A DNA stretch of 8,610 bases. Origin: Acetobacteraceae bacterium. Its GTDB lineage: Bacteria > Pseudomonadota > Alphaproteobacteria > Acetobacterales > Acetobacteraceae. Positions 1 to 7,038 of this stretch are shown here, piece by piece. The position numbers and the translations under genes were made by a program. The notes under the pieces were generated by a model. It saw only the letters and a list, made by a program, of their open reading frames with translations, had not been told where the DNA came from and searched no databases. Every line of letters starts with the position of its first letter. Position 1 is the stretch's first letter. The DNA lies in NCBI GenBank assembly GCA_947476855.1, contig CANJSR010000191.1, positions 1 to 8,610 of the forward strand, written 5' to 3'.

Positions 1-115
1 CACGCTGGAAACGACGGAAGCCGAACTGATGCACACGATCTTCCCGCACCCGACGATCTCCGAGGCGATGCACGAGGCCGTGCTGGCGGCGTATGGGCGA
101 GCGGTCCACTTCTAG
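1..115 (+). CDS. lpdA: Dihydrolipoyl dehydrogenase, C-terminal end (partial)
   Basis: Only the last 37 codons are present, read from base 2 to the TAG at 113-115. The peptide contains FPHPTISEAMHEAVLAAYGR and ends in AVHF. This matches the C-terminal dimerisation tail of dihydrolipoamide dehydrogenase (E3), whose HPHPT-xSE motif carries the His-Glu catalytic dyad that acts on the partner subunit's active-site disulfide. E3 reoxidises the lipoyl group of the 2-oxoacid dehydrogenase or glycine cleavage complexes with FAD and NAD+. The FAD and NAD domains lie outside the window, so the gene copy and its complex cannot be told. A different member of the pyridine nucleotide-disulfide oxidoreductase class I family, such as a mercuric reductase-like protein, is less likely because of the HPHPTISEA tail. 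Confidence 0.85.
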   Translation, partial: TLETTEAELMHTIFPHPTISEAMHEAVLAAYGRAVHF

Positions 116-140
116 GCGGCCCCTTCCCTTCCCCGGCCGC
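116..140 (+). other. Short hairpin directly after the lpd stop codon
   Basis: GCGGCC at 116-121 and GGCCGC at 135-140 form a perfect 6-bp inverted repeat around a 13-base pyrimidine loop, starting at the first base after the upstream stop codon. No T-run follows, so it is not a standard intrinsic terminator. It may protect an mRNA 3' end or weaken read-through into the acylase gene. In DNA this GC-rich, chance is a real alternative. Confidence 0.3.
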
Positions 141-161
141 ACGCGTCACCCTGCCGGCACG

Positions 162-2468
162 ATGCGCATCCTGTTCCGGGGACTGACCACTCTGATCGCC
201 ACCGCCGGCATCCTGCTTTTGCTGCTGGGGGTCCTGATCGGGGCTGCCCTGTGGTTCACCGTCCCGCGAGGCAACTTCACGACCCGTATTCCCGGTCTGT
301 CGGCGCCTATCGACATCACGTTTGACCAGGACGGCATCCCCCGCATCAAGGCCGCCACGGAACGCGATGCGGTCGCAGCCCTCGGCTACGTCCATGCCCG
401 CGATCGCATGTTCCAGATGGAGCTGATGCGCCGCGGCGCCTCCGGCCGGGTGTCGGAGATCGCCGGCCCCGTCACCCTCGGCTTCGACAAGACCATGCGG
501 ACGCTGGGTGCTCGTCCCCGCGCGGTCCAGGACCTCGAAACCATGCCCGCGGACACGCGCGACCTGCTGGAGGCGTACGCCAGCGGCGTGAACGCCCGCA
601 TCGCCGGACGCGGCCGCTTCATCGCGCCGGAGTTCCTGGTCCTCGGCGCCCCCGAACCGTGGGAGGCGGCGGACAGCCTGCTGTGGGGCAAGACCATGGG
701 CCTGTGGCTGTCGATGAACTGGCGCACCGAATTGTCGCGCCTGGCGCTGACCGGCAAGGTGCCGGAATCGGTGATCAACCAGCTCTGGCCACCGAAATCC
801 GATGCCGGCCGCCCCGATGCGGCGCGGGAAGCCGATACGCGACACGCCGACGCCGCCGAGGAACTGCTGAAGGCCCTGCCCTGGTTTCCGGCGCCGCACA
901 CGATGCCGTCCTCGGCGTCGAACGAATGGGCGGTGGATGGGCGGCATACGGCGTCGGGGGCGCCTCTGCTGGCCGGCGATCCGCATCTGAACTTCGGCTT
1001 TCCCGGCATCTGGTACCTGGTCCGCATCGAGTTGCCGGACCGGTCCCTGGTCGGCGCCACCGGTCCCGGCGTGCCGGGCGTTGTGATCGGCCATAACGGC
1101 CATATCGCCTGGACCTTCACCACGACCGGCGCCGATGTGCAGGACGTGTTCATCGAGACCCCGGTCGGCACGGGCCAGTACCAGACCCCGGACGGCCCCC
1201 GCCCCTTCGTGCTGCGGCAGGAACGGATCAAGGTACGCGGCAAGCCTGATGAGGTTCTGACCGTCCGCGAAACCCGCCACGGCCCGGTGATAAGCGACGT
1301 CCAGCCGGCACCCGGCGGCGCGATCCTGGCCGTTGCCATGGGCCACCTGCAACCAAGGGACACCGCCGCCGCCGGCCTGACCGCGCTGAACCGGGCTCGA
1401 TCGGTCGATGACGCCCGCGCCGCCGCGGCCCTGATCACCGCCCCGGTGCAGAATCTGCTGGTCGCGGATCGGGAGCGGATCGCTTTGTTCGTCACCGGCC
1501 GCGTGCCGATCCGCAAGGCTGGCGACGGGTCACGCCCGGTGCCCGGCGATGGCTCCCACGACTGGATCGGCTGGGCCGAGGCGGACCGGATGCCGTCGAC
1601 CATCGCGCCTGAGAGCGGGCGTCTGGTCAATGCCAATGAACGGATCGCGCCACCCGATTTCCCGGTTTTCCTCGGCCGCGACTGGTTCGGCGATTGGCGC
1701 GCGCGCCGCATCCGGGAGATGCTGGACGCCGGCGCCCGCTTCACACCGGCCGACTTCGCCCGCATGCAGGCGGACTCGGTCAGCGTCTTCGCCCGCGACA
1801 TGCTGCCGATCCTGCTCGCGGTGCCGATGCCCGCCGGCGCCGATCGCCTGCAAGGGATGCTGCGCGACTGGGACGGGACGATGGCGATCGACCGGGCGCA
1901 ACCGCTGATCTTCAATGCCTGGATCGCCGAATTCTATCGCCAGGCTCTGCGCGCCGTCGGTGTGGCGCCCGAACAGGGTGGCCCGGTCACGGATTTCGTG
2001 GCCCATGCTTTGCGCTCTCCCGGCCCGGGCGGGGCGGACCAGCGCGACGCCCTGCTGCGGGACTCCCTGGTCGCCGCCAGGAAGATGCTTGCGGAACGGT
2101 TCGGGGCTGATCCGGGTGGATGGACCTGGGGCGCGGCGCATATCGCTTTGTTCCAGCACCCGGTGCTGCGCGCGCTGCCGGTGCTGGGAACCTTGACCAC
2201 AGTCTCGATCCCCAGCCCTGGCGACGACACGACCGTGAACCGCGGTGGAGTGGATGGGCAGATGCGGAACGTCCATGGGGCGGGGTTCCGTGGAGTCTAC
2301 GACCTGGCCGACCTCGACCGCAGCCTGTTCATGGTCACGCCCGGGCAGTCGGGCAATCCGCTCAGCCGCGAGGCCCGCCGCTTCGTCACTCGCTGGCGGG
2401 ACGGCGAAACGGTGACCATCCCGCGCGAGCCCGCGCAGGTCCGCGCGACGCTGCGGATCAATCCGTGA
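162..2468 (+). CDS. Penicillin acylase family protein (Ntn-hydrolase), membrane-anchored
   Basis: This encodes a 768-residue amidohydrolase of the penicillin acylase/AHL acylase family (peptidase family S45), made as one chain that cuts itself into alpha and beta subunits. An N-terminal hydrophobic segment at about residues 9-32 should export or anchor it facing the periplasm. The alpha part follows to about 220, then a spacer. Ser253 in SASNEW is the expected first residue and nucleophile of the beta subunit. His275 of GDPHL falls at beta position 23, where family members keep a His. Asn490/Asn492 (beta 238/240, in VNANER) lie near the expected oxyanion Asn. GHNGHIAW and the C-terminal TPGQSGNPLS are also family hallmarks. 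Length is normal and no key residue is missing. The start is uncertain: an in-frame ATG at 93 would overlap lpd and add 23 basic residues before the hydrophobic segment, so 162 is preferred, although neither has a good ribosome binding site. The substrate cannot be inferred. Confidence 0.9.
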   Translation: MRILFRGLTTLIATAGILLLLLGVLIGAALWFTVPRGNFTTRIPGLSAPIDITFDQDGIPRIKAATERDAVAALGYVHARDRMFQMELMRRGASGRVSEIAGPVTLGFDKTMRTLGARPRAVQDLETMPADTRDLLEAYASGVNARIAGRGRFIAPEFLVLGAPEPWEAADSLLWGKTMGLWLSMNWRTELSRLALTGKVPESVINQLWPPKSDAGRPDAAREADTRHADAAEELLKALPWFPAPHTMPSSASNEWAVDGRHTASGAPLLAGDPHLNFGFPGIWYLVRIELPDRSLVGATGPGVPGVVIGHNGHIAWTFTTTGADVQDVFIETPVGTGQYQTPDGPRPFVLRQERIKVRGKPDEVLTVRETRHGPVISDVQPAPGGAILAVAMGHLQPRDTAAAGLTALNRARSVDDARAAAALITAPVQNLLVADRERIALFVTGRVPIRKAGDGSRPVPGDGSHDWIGWAEADRMPSTIAPESGRLVNANERIAPPDFPVFLGRDWFGDWRARRIREMLDAGARFTPADFARMQADSVSVFARDMLPILLAVPMPAGADRLQGMLRDWDGTMAIDRAQPLIFNAWIAEFYRQALRAVGVAPEQGGPVTDFVAHALRSPGPGGADQRDALLRDSLVAARKMLAERFGADPGGWTWGAAHIALFQHPVLRALPVLGTLTTVSIPSPGDDTTVNRGGVDGQMRNVHGAGFRGVYDLADLDRSLFMVTPGQSGNPLSREARRFVTRWRDGETVTIPREPAQVRATLRINP

Positions 2469-2486
2469 TTCGGCGGCCATGACCCG

Positions 2487-2516
2487 GTGACAGCCGGCCG
2501 ATCCTGCCCATACACT
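2487..2516 (+). promoter_or_regulatory. Candidate sigma70-type promoter for the dioxygenase operon
   Basis: GTGACA at 2487-2492 matches TTGACA at 5 of 6 positions. After an 18-bp spacer, TACACT at 2511-2516 matches TATAAT at 4 of 6, including the first, second and last bases. It starts 18 bp after the acylase stop codon. It predicts a transcript start near 2523 and a leader of about 100 bases. It is the best match I saw in the 156-bp gap, but matches this good can arise by chance. Confidence 0.4.
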
Positions 2517-2587
2517 TCCGCCAACACCGGCGCCATGACGCGGGCCAGCCATCCCGAGGAAGCGAAGAAGATCCTGTTCGGACACGC

Positions 2588-2617
2588 CGAGCCCCTCGGG
2601 GCTCGCCACTGAAGTGG
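2588..2617 (+). promoter_or_regulatory. Tandem hairpins in the leader, second one reaching the Shine-Dalgarno
   Basis: CGAGCCCCTCGGGGCTCG at 2588-2605 is a perfect 18-bp palindrome that can fold into a strong stem. It is directly followed by CCAC-TGAA-GTGG at 2606-2617, a 4-bp stem whose 3' arm runs into the GTGGGGA ribosome binding region of the gene starting at 2625. No T-run follows, so termination is unlikely. Placement at the start of the ribosome binding site suggests a role in translation initiation. A 25-codon reading frame (2535-2612) ends with its stop codon in the loop of the second hairpin. Confidence 0.35.
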
Positions 2618-2624
2618 GGACGAC

Positions 2625-3680
2625 ATGACACCGATCGACCATCCCTCCGCCTGGCTTGGCTCCCGCATCGATTACCGGCAGGAGGGCCTTCACACGCTGA
2701 ACGCCGCCGAGGTGGCCGAGATCGACGCCGCCCTGGCCCATCTGCGCCGGCAGGGCGACCTCGACGTCCCCGCCATCACGCCGGCGACCTTTCCGCTGCC
2801 GACGCTCGCCGCCACCTTCCGTGCCCTGGGCAACAATCTGCGCGACGGGCGGGGCTTCGTCCTGCTGCGCGGCCTGCCGCGAGAGCGCTACGACGTCGAT
2901 GACATGGCCCGCATCTATTTCGGTATCGGCTGCCATATCGGCCGTGTCGTCCCGCAATCCTGGCACGGCGAATTTCTCGGCAACGTCGTCGATGTCTCGG
3001 ATGTCGAGGCCGAGGCGCGCGGCTACCAGGCCGGCGGGGCACAGCGCTTCCACACCGACACCTGCGACATCGTCTCCCTGATGTGCCTGCGCGGGGCCAA
3101 GTCGGGCGGGGTGAGCCGCATCGCCTCAGCCGCCGCGATCCATAACCGGCTGCTGGAAACCCGCCCCGACCTGGCCGCCACGCTCTATGGCGAATACGTC
3201 TATCGGCGGATGGAACGCGACGCGAGCCTGGGCAACAACCGGTTACTCAAACGCGTCGTCATCTTCTCGCGGGAGACAGGTGGTTTCACCTGCAACACTT
3301 CCGGCAGCTATCCGAACCGGGCCGTCGCCGCGGGCGATGCCGTGATGACGCCGCTGCAGATCGAGGCCTTGGATGAGATGGAACGCCTCGCCGCCTCGCC
3401 CGAATTCCACCTCGACATGAGCATCGCCGAGGGCGACATCCAGTTCCTGAACAACCGTGTCCTGCTGCACGGGCGGACGGGGTATGAGGACTGGCCGGAA
3501 ATCCCCCGCCGGCGGCATCTGCTGCGGCTGTGGCTGTATTGCGACGACTGGCCGATGTTCCCCGCCAACCAGGGCGTGCACGACTTCGACGACCACCGCG
3601 GCTGGATCCGGCAGCGGACGCCGTTCATGGAATTTCCCTCCCGCTACCTCGCCGCCATGACCGCGCGCCAGGCCGCCTGA
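2625..3680 (+). CDS. TauD/TfdA-family Fe(II)/2-oxoglutarate-dependent dioxygenase
   Basis: This encodes a 351-residue, probably cytoplasmic, non-haem iron oxygenase that should couple decarboxylation of 2-oxoglutarate to oxidation of an organic substrate. The iron-binding triad is visible: His143 and Asp145 in RFHTDTCD, and His282 in LLHGRT. Arg297 or Arg301 in RRRHLLRLW lies 15-19 residues after the distal His, where family members bind the 2-oxoglutarate carboxylate. GDIQFLNNR (270-278) precedes the distal His as is usual. No signal peptide is seen. The ATG at 2625 follows a GTGGGGA ribosome binding site and is preferred. The next gene starts 13 bp downstream, so the two are very likely co-transcribed. 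TauD-like enzymes act on sulfonates, aryloxyacids, carnitine precursors and many other compounds; nothing here decides the substrate. Confidence 0.85.
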   Translation: MTPIDHPSAWLGSRIDYRQEGLHTLNAAEVAEIDAALAHLRRQGDLDVPAITPATFPLPTLAATFRALGNNLRDGRGFVLLRGLPRERYDVDDMARIYFGIGCHIGRVVPQSWHGEFLGNVVDVSDVEAEARGYQAGGAQRFHTDTCDIVSLMCLRGAKSGGVSRIASAAAIHNRLLETRPDLAATLYGEYVYRRMERDASLGNNRLLKRVVIFSRETGGFTCNTSGSYPNRAVAAGDAVMTPLQIEALDEMERLAASPEFHLDMSIAEGDIQFLNNRVLLHGRTGYEDWPEIPRRRHLLRLWLYCDDWPMFPANQGVHDFDDHRGWIRQRTPFMEFPSRYLAAMTARQAA

Positions 3681-3693
3681 CCAGGAGACTGCA

Positions 3694-4800
3694 ATGCCAA
3701 AGGTGATCGTCATCGGGGCCGGCGTCGTCGGTTCCTCCTGCGCGTGGCGCATGGCGCAGGCGGGGGCCGAAGTCCTGGTGCTGGAGGCCGTGCGCGTCGG
3801 CGCCGGCACGTCGGGCATCAGCTATGCCTGGACCAACGCGCACCACAAGCCGCCGCGGCCGTACCATGAACTGAATACCAACGGGATGAAGCTGCACGCC
3901 GAACTGCGCGACGCCTTCCCGGGCTCGACCTGGTGGCACGGCGGGGGCAGCCTGGAATGGACCCCGCCCGAGGAATACCAGGCCCTGCGTGACAACGTGG
4001 CGCAGTTGCATGAATGGGGCTATCGCGCCGAATGGGTGAGCCCTTCGCAGGTGGCCGAACTGGAACCGGACATCAACCTGGCGGTCCTGGGCGATGCCCC
4101 GGCGGCGTATTTTCCAGATGAGGGCTGGCTCGATCCGATCCCCTATTGCCACGCGATGATCTCGGCCGCGGTGCGCCGGCATGGGGCGCGGGTGCAATGT
4201 GGGGTGCGGGTCACCGACCTGATCATGAGCGGCGACCGCGTGTCCGGCGTCCGCATGGCGGATGGCACCGAACACCATGCCGACATGGTGGTGAACTGCG
4301 GCGGCCGTTGGACGAATGAGGCGGTGCGCGAGGCCGGGCTGCATCTGCCCTTGGCGCCGACGCCGGGGTTGCTGGTGTTCACGCCGCCGGTCGCCTGCGG
4401 GTTGTCTCGGGTGCTGCATACGTCGGTCATCAACGCCCGCCCCGATGGCGCCGGCCGGCTGATGCTGCACTGGAACCCGACCGACGCGACGCTGCGCCTG
4501 GACAGCCCCATCAGCCCCACCATGCCCGAGGCTCTCGACCTGGTCGCCCGCGCTCGGCGGCTGTTCCCCTGCATCGGCGCCGTGCAGCCCGAGGCGGTGC
4601 GCCTCGGCATTCGCCCGATCCCGGCGGATGGGCTGACGGCGGTGGGTCCGATGCCGCGGGTGAACGGGTACTATGTGGCGGTGACACATAGCGGGGTGAC
4701 GATGTCGCCGTTCCTGGGCGTCTGCGTGGCGGATGAGGTCGTGAACGGGAAGACGCGGCCGGAATTGGCGGATTTCCGCCCGGCGCGGTTCTTCAATTAG
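3694..4800 (+). CDS. FAD-dependent oxidoreductase, DAO (glycine/D-amino acid oxidase-like) family
   Basis: This encodes a 368-residue flavoenzyme of the DAO superfamily, which oxidises amines or amino acids to imines using FAD. The N-terminal Rossmann motif GAGVVG (residues 8-13) with Glu31 at the end of the second strand binds the ADP part of FAD. VVNCGGRWTNE (199-209) is the family's central FAD-contacting loop, here CGG rather than the more usual AAG/CAG. RPIPADGLTAVGP (307-319) and VTHSGVTMSP (330-339) form the typical C-terminal FAD signature. Length is normal. An AGGAG ribosome binding site at 3683-3687 supports this start. It lies 13 bp after the dioxygenase gene and is probably translated from the same message. 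An amine or N-substituted amino acid substrate is suggested by family only. Confidence 0.85.
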   Translation: MPKVIVIGAGVVGSSCAWRMAQAGAEVLVLEAVRVGAGTSGISYAWTNAHHKPPRPYHELNTNGMKLHAELRDAFPGSTWWHGGGSLEWTPPEEYQALRDNVAQLHEWGYRAEWVSPSQVAELEPDINLAVLGDAPAAYFPDEGWLDPIPYCHAMISAAVRRHGARVQCGVRVTDLIMSGDRVSGVRMADGTEHHADMVVNCGGRWTNEAVREAGLHLPLAPTPGLLVFTPPVACGLSRVLHTSVINARPDGAGRLMLHWNPTDATLRLDSPISPTMPEALDLVARARRLFPCIGAVQPEAVRLGIRPIPADGLTAVGPMPRVNGYYVAVTHSGVTMSPFLGVCVADEVVNGKTRPELADFRPARFFN

Positions 4801-4803
4801 GAG

Positions 4804-4828
4804 TGCTCGCGGGTTAGGGGGGCGAGCA
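4804..4828 (+). terminator. Possible terminator hairpin after the oxidoreductase gene
   Basis: TGCTCGC (4804-4810) and GCGAGCA (4822-4828) form a perfect 7-bp stem with an 11-base loop, starting 3 bp after the TAG of the oxidoreductase gene. The position suits a transcript end. No U-tract follows, so it would be a weak intrinsic terminator at best and may act as a 3' end stabiliser. Confidence 0.4.
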
Positions 4829-4871
4829 GGCACACCGCCTCCCCGTTGGGGCCCGCACTCTCCCCCCCGTC

Positions 4872-4933
4872 ATGGCCCGCGCAGGCGGGCCATCCACGAC
4901 TTTCCTGACGATGCCCGCAAGAGCCGTGGATGG
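4872..4933. repeat. Nested palindromic intergenic element (REP-like)
   Basis: Two perfect inverted repeats overlap. ATGGCCCGC (4872-4880) and GCGGGCCAT (4885-4893) form a 9-bp stem with a 4-base loop. CCATCCACG (4890-4898) and CGTGGATGG (4925-4933) form a second 9-bp pair around 26 bases. They share CCAT at 4890-4893, so they are alternative folds. An imperfect third repeat (TGGGCCGGAG ... CTCGGGCCA, about 4935-4959) follows. From memory, GGGCCATCCACG-type palindromes are common between genes in alphaproteobacteria. Its position between convergent 3' ends fits a REP-like element. I see no gene in the rest of 4801-5018. Copy number cannot be tested in this window. Confidence 0.6.
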
Positions 4934-5018
4934 TGGGCCGGAGCCTGTCCTCGGGCCAGCTTTTCGCCGGACCCCGGGGGCCACCACGACGAGATGTTGC
5001 CGCTCGGGAGCCCCGGAC

Positions 5019-6887
5019 CTAAACCGTCCGCCCCTCCCGCAGCCCCAACGCCCTGATCCGAGACGCGAGCGTCGTCGGCTTCACCCCCAGGATCGCCGCC
5101 GCGCCCGTCGCCCCGAACACCTTTCCGCCCGAGGCGCGCAAGGCGGCACGGATATTCTCCCGGTCACGGTCTCGGCGGGCGGTTTCGGTCAGAACCTCGG
5201 GCGGCGGCCCCTCGGCCACGCCGGGCGCATCCGCCGCCGGCACCGGGAGTTCAAAGCGCGGCCGACCGTCGCGGGCGAGGATCGCCGCGCGCTCCATCAA
5301 ATTCTCCAGTTCACGCACGTTCCCGGGCCAGTCATAGGCGGACAGGCGACGGACATCGCCCTCCGTCAGCGCCAGGTCGTCGATCCGTAGCTTCTGGCAC
5401 GCCTGACGCAGGAAATGCCCAGCGAGCAAAGGCACGTCCTCCCGCCGGTCACGCAACGGGCGGGATTCGATCGGAAAGACGTTCAACCGATAGAACAGAT
5501 CCTCTCGGAAGCGGCGCGCGCGGACTTCCTCCCGCAAATCCCGGTTCGTGGCGGCAATGACGCGGACATCGACGCGGCGGGTGCGTTCCTCGCCCACGCG
5601 TTCAAACTCCGCCTCCTGCAGGACACGCAGCAGCTTGCTTTGCAGTTCAATCGGGATTTCGCCGACCTCATCCAGAAACAGCGTCCCGCCATCAGCGAGC
5701 TCAAACCGACCGACGCGGTCGCGGATGGCACCGGTGAAGGCGCCGCGGACATGGCCGAAGATTTCACTTTCAAACAACTCACGCGGAATGGTGGCGCAGT
5801 TCACCCGGATCAGAGGACGGTCACGCCGCCCGCCCGCGTCATGGATGGCGCGAGCGATCAGTTCCTTGCCGGTGCCCGACTCGCCGGTGATCAGCACGGT
5901 CGCTCCGGTCGGCGCCACCAGGTCGATCTGGCTCCGCAACGCCTCGATCGCCGGCGCTCGGCCCAGGATGCCGAAGCGGGCGTGTTCCTGGCGTATTTCT
6001 TCCTGTAGATACGCGTTTTCCAGTTCCAGGCGCTGGCGCAGGCTGTCGACCTCGGCCAAAGCGTGTCGCAGCCGTTCATCCGCCTCCCGTCGTTGCGAGA
6101 TGTCACGGAACACGATCACCGCCCCGGCCAGGTGCCCGCGGTCGCGGATGGGCGTCGATGTGTATTCGACGAAGAACCGGCTGCCATCCTTGCGCCAGAA
6201 CACCTCGTCATCAACGTTATGCACGGCGCCGTCGCGGAAGGCGGCGTAGATCGGGCATTGTTCGTGCGGGTAGTGCGCGCCGTCCAGCTTCGTGTGGTGA
6301 CAGACGGCATGCATGTCACGCCCGACCAGTTCCTCGGCGGTCCAACCCAGCATGCGAGCGGCGGCGGGATTGACGAATGTGGTGACGCCTTCGGCATTGA
6401 CGCCGTAGATGCCCTCCCCGGCCGCGCGCAGGATCAACTGGTTGTCACGCTCGATGTTGCGGAAGACGCGATCGGTGCGCAGCCATTCCTCCAGGCCGCC
6501 CGCCATGTGCAAGGCGGCCTCGCGGTGCAGTTCGCGCCGGCGGGCCTCGATCAGGTCGGTGATGACCACCAGGATACCGGGTGGCCCGCCGTCCGGATGG
6601 GGCAGCAGGCTGCCGGCGTATTCGACTTCCAGCGGCCGGCCGGAGGCATGGTGCGGCACCAGATCCCGCGTCCACCAGGACCCGCGGGACATCACGGCGT
6701 CGGAGAAGACAACCAGGCCAGGCCGTTGTTCGGGGTGTAGCACGGTTGCCGGCATGGCTTGCAGGGTTGGCAGGTCGTGCCCGAACAGGCGGCAGGCCGC
6801 GGGATTGGCCGCCCCGATGGCGTCGTCATGCGGCAGAAGGACCAGCATGGGGACGCTGGCCTGGTCGAACGTGGCGGGCGTGAACAC
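5019..6887 (-). CDS. Sigma54-dependent transcriptional activator, PAS-PAS-AAA+-Fis type
   Basis: This encodes a 622-residue bacterial enhancer-binding protein that opens sigma54-RNA polymerase promoters by ATP hydrolysis. The order is PAS1 (about 10-115), PAS2 (about 147-265), a coiled linker (about 265-305), the AAA+ domain and a C-terminal Fis-type helix-turn-helix (about 570-617). In the AAA+ domain the Walker A is GESGTGKE (335-342), the sigma54-contacting loop is GAFTGA (382-387), Walker B is TLFLDE (402-407), sensor I is ATNRD (446-450) and WPGNVREL (520-527) follows. All are intact, so it should be an active activator. PAS sensing replaces a phosphorylated receiver. PAS2 carries a Cys/His-rich stretch at 196-211. 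The start is GTG at 6887, the most upstream start before an in-frame stop at 6969-6971; AGGAC lies a rather long 12 bases upstream, and ATG at residue 14 is an alternative. It is divergent from the transporter gene, whose promoter region carries likely binding sites for it. Confidence 0.93.
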   Translation of the reverse strand: MFTPATFDQASVPMLVLLPHDDAIGAANPAACRLFGHDLPTLQAMPATVLHPEQRPGLVVFSDAVMSRGSWWTRDLVPHHASGRPLEVEYAGSLLPHPDGGPPGILVVITDLIEARRRELHREAALHMAGGLEEWLRTDRVFRNIERDNQLILRAAGEGIYGVNAEGVTTFVNPAAARMLGWTAEELVGRDMHAVCHHTKLDGAHYPHEQCPIYAAFRDGAVHNVDDEVFWRKDGSRFFVEYTSTPIRDRGHLAGAVIVFRDISQRREADERLRHALAEVDSLRQRLELENAYLQEEIRQEHARFGILGRAPAIEALRSQIDLVAPTGATVLITGESGTGKELIARAIHDAGGRRDRPLIRVNCATIPRELFESEIFGHVRGAFTGAIRDRVGRFELADGGTLFLDEVGEIPIELQSKLLRVLQEAEFERVGEERTRRVDVRVIAATNRDLREEVRARRFREDLFYRLNVFPIESRPLRDRREDVPLLAGHFLRQACQKLRIDDLALTEGDVRRLSAYDWPGNVRELENLMERAAILARDGRPRFELPVPAADAPGVAEGPPPEVLTETARRDRDRENIRAALRASGGKVFGATGAAAILGVKPTTLASRIRALGLREGRTV

Positions 6888-6935
6888 GATATTTCGTAGT
6901 CCTGCGCGGAATTTCGTGTTTCTACGAAATTTCGT
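6886..6935. promoter_or_regulatory. Three-site operator/enhancer array, consensus ACGAAATTTCGT
   Basis: A 12-bp palindrome occurs three times: ACGATATTTCGT at 6886-6897 (11/12), GCGGAATTTCGT at 6906-6917 (10/12) and ACGAAATTTCGT at 6924-6935 (perfect). Centres are 20 and 18 bp apart, close to two helical turns, so all copies face roughly the same side of the DNA. AATTTCGT (6910-6917) and ACGAAATT (6924-6931) also form an 8-bp inverted repeat. The array ends about 72 bp upstream of the start predicted from the sigma54 promoter, as expected for an enhancer. The 6886-6897 copy overlaps the activator's GTG codon, which suggests autorepression. That the divergent activator binds here is inferred. 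Confidence 0.75.
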
Positions 6936-6961
6936 TCTCCCACGCCAGTCCCAGCCCCATG

Positions 6962-6971
6962 TGACGCGTCA
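6962..6971. promoter_or_regulatory. 10-bp palindrome between the enhancer array and the sigma54 promoter
   Basis: TGACGCGTCA is a perfect 10-bp palindrome ending 10 bp before the -24 element. It differs from the ACGAAATTTCGT sites and could be an operator for a second regulator. It is short, and chance is quite possible. Confidence 0.25.
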
Positions 6972-6981
6972 TTTCCGGCTT

Positions 6982-6996
6982 TGGCACGCCGCTTGC
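6982..6996 (+). promoter_or_regulatory. Sigma54 (-24/-12) promoter for the ABC transporter operon
   Basis: TGGCAC (6982-6987), five bases, then TTGC (6993-6996) matches the TGGCAC-N5-TTGC consensus at every position with exact spacing, and T follows as is common. The predicted transcript start is near 7008, leaving about 30 bases before the ATG at 7039. It faces the substrate-binding protein gene. An intact sigma54 activator is encoded divergently and repeated palindromes lie upstream, so sequence and context agree. Confidence 0.9.
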
Positions 6997-7038
6997 TGAT
7001 ACCTCCCTGAAAGCCGATCAGCCCAGCGGGAGCCAGCG

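Noticed and set aside
93..161. Upstream ATG at 93 as the acylase start
   Set aside because: It overlaps the lpd coding end and would put 23 basic, Pro-rich residues before the export segment. The ATG at 162 places the hydrophobic segment at the N-terminus.
386..1915. Minus-strand open frame of 509 codons opposite the acylase gene
   Set aside because: It lies wholly inside the acylase coding region, shows no recognisable motifs and is rich in Arg, Ser, Ala and Pro. This is the usual shadow of a GC-rich gene with few stops on the opposite strand.
1530..3053. Minus-strand open frame of 507 codons across the acylase end, the gap and the dioxygenase start
   Set aside because: It crosses two well-supported genes and their promoter gap, has no domain-like motifs and is explained by high GC.
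3625..4833. Minus-strand open frame of 402 codons opposite the oxidoreductase
   Set aside because: Composition is Arg/His/Pro-rich without motifs, and the plus-strand frame has a complete FAD-binding signature.
4965..4985. GGACCCCGGGGGCC as a terminator for the minus-strand activator gene
   Set aside because: It is a short near-palindrome without a loop of useful size or a T-run in the right direction, so it gives no real support for termination.
4872..5390. Plus-strand open frame of 172 codons from the palindromic element into the activator gene
   Set aside because: Its first part is the palindrome and the rest lies opposite the activator's helix-turn-helix and AAA+ end; the peptide is low-complexity.
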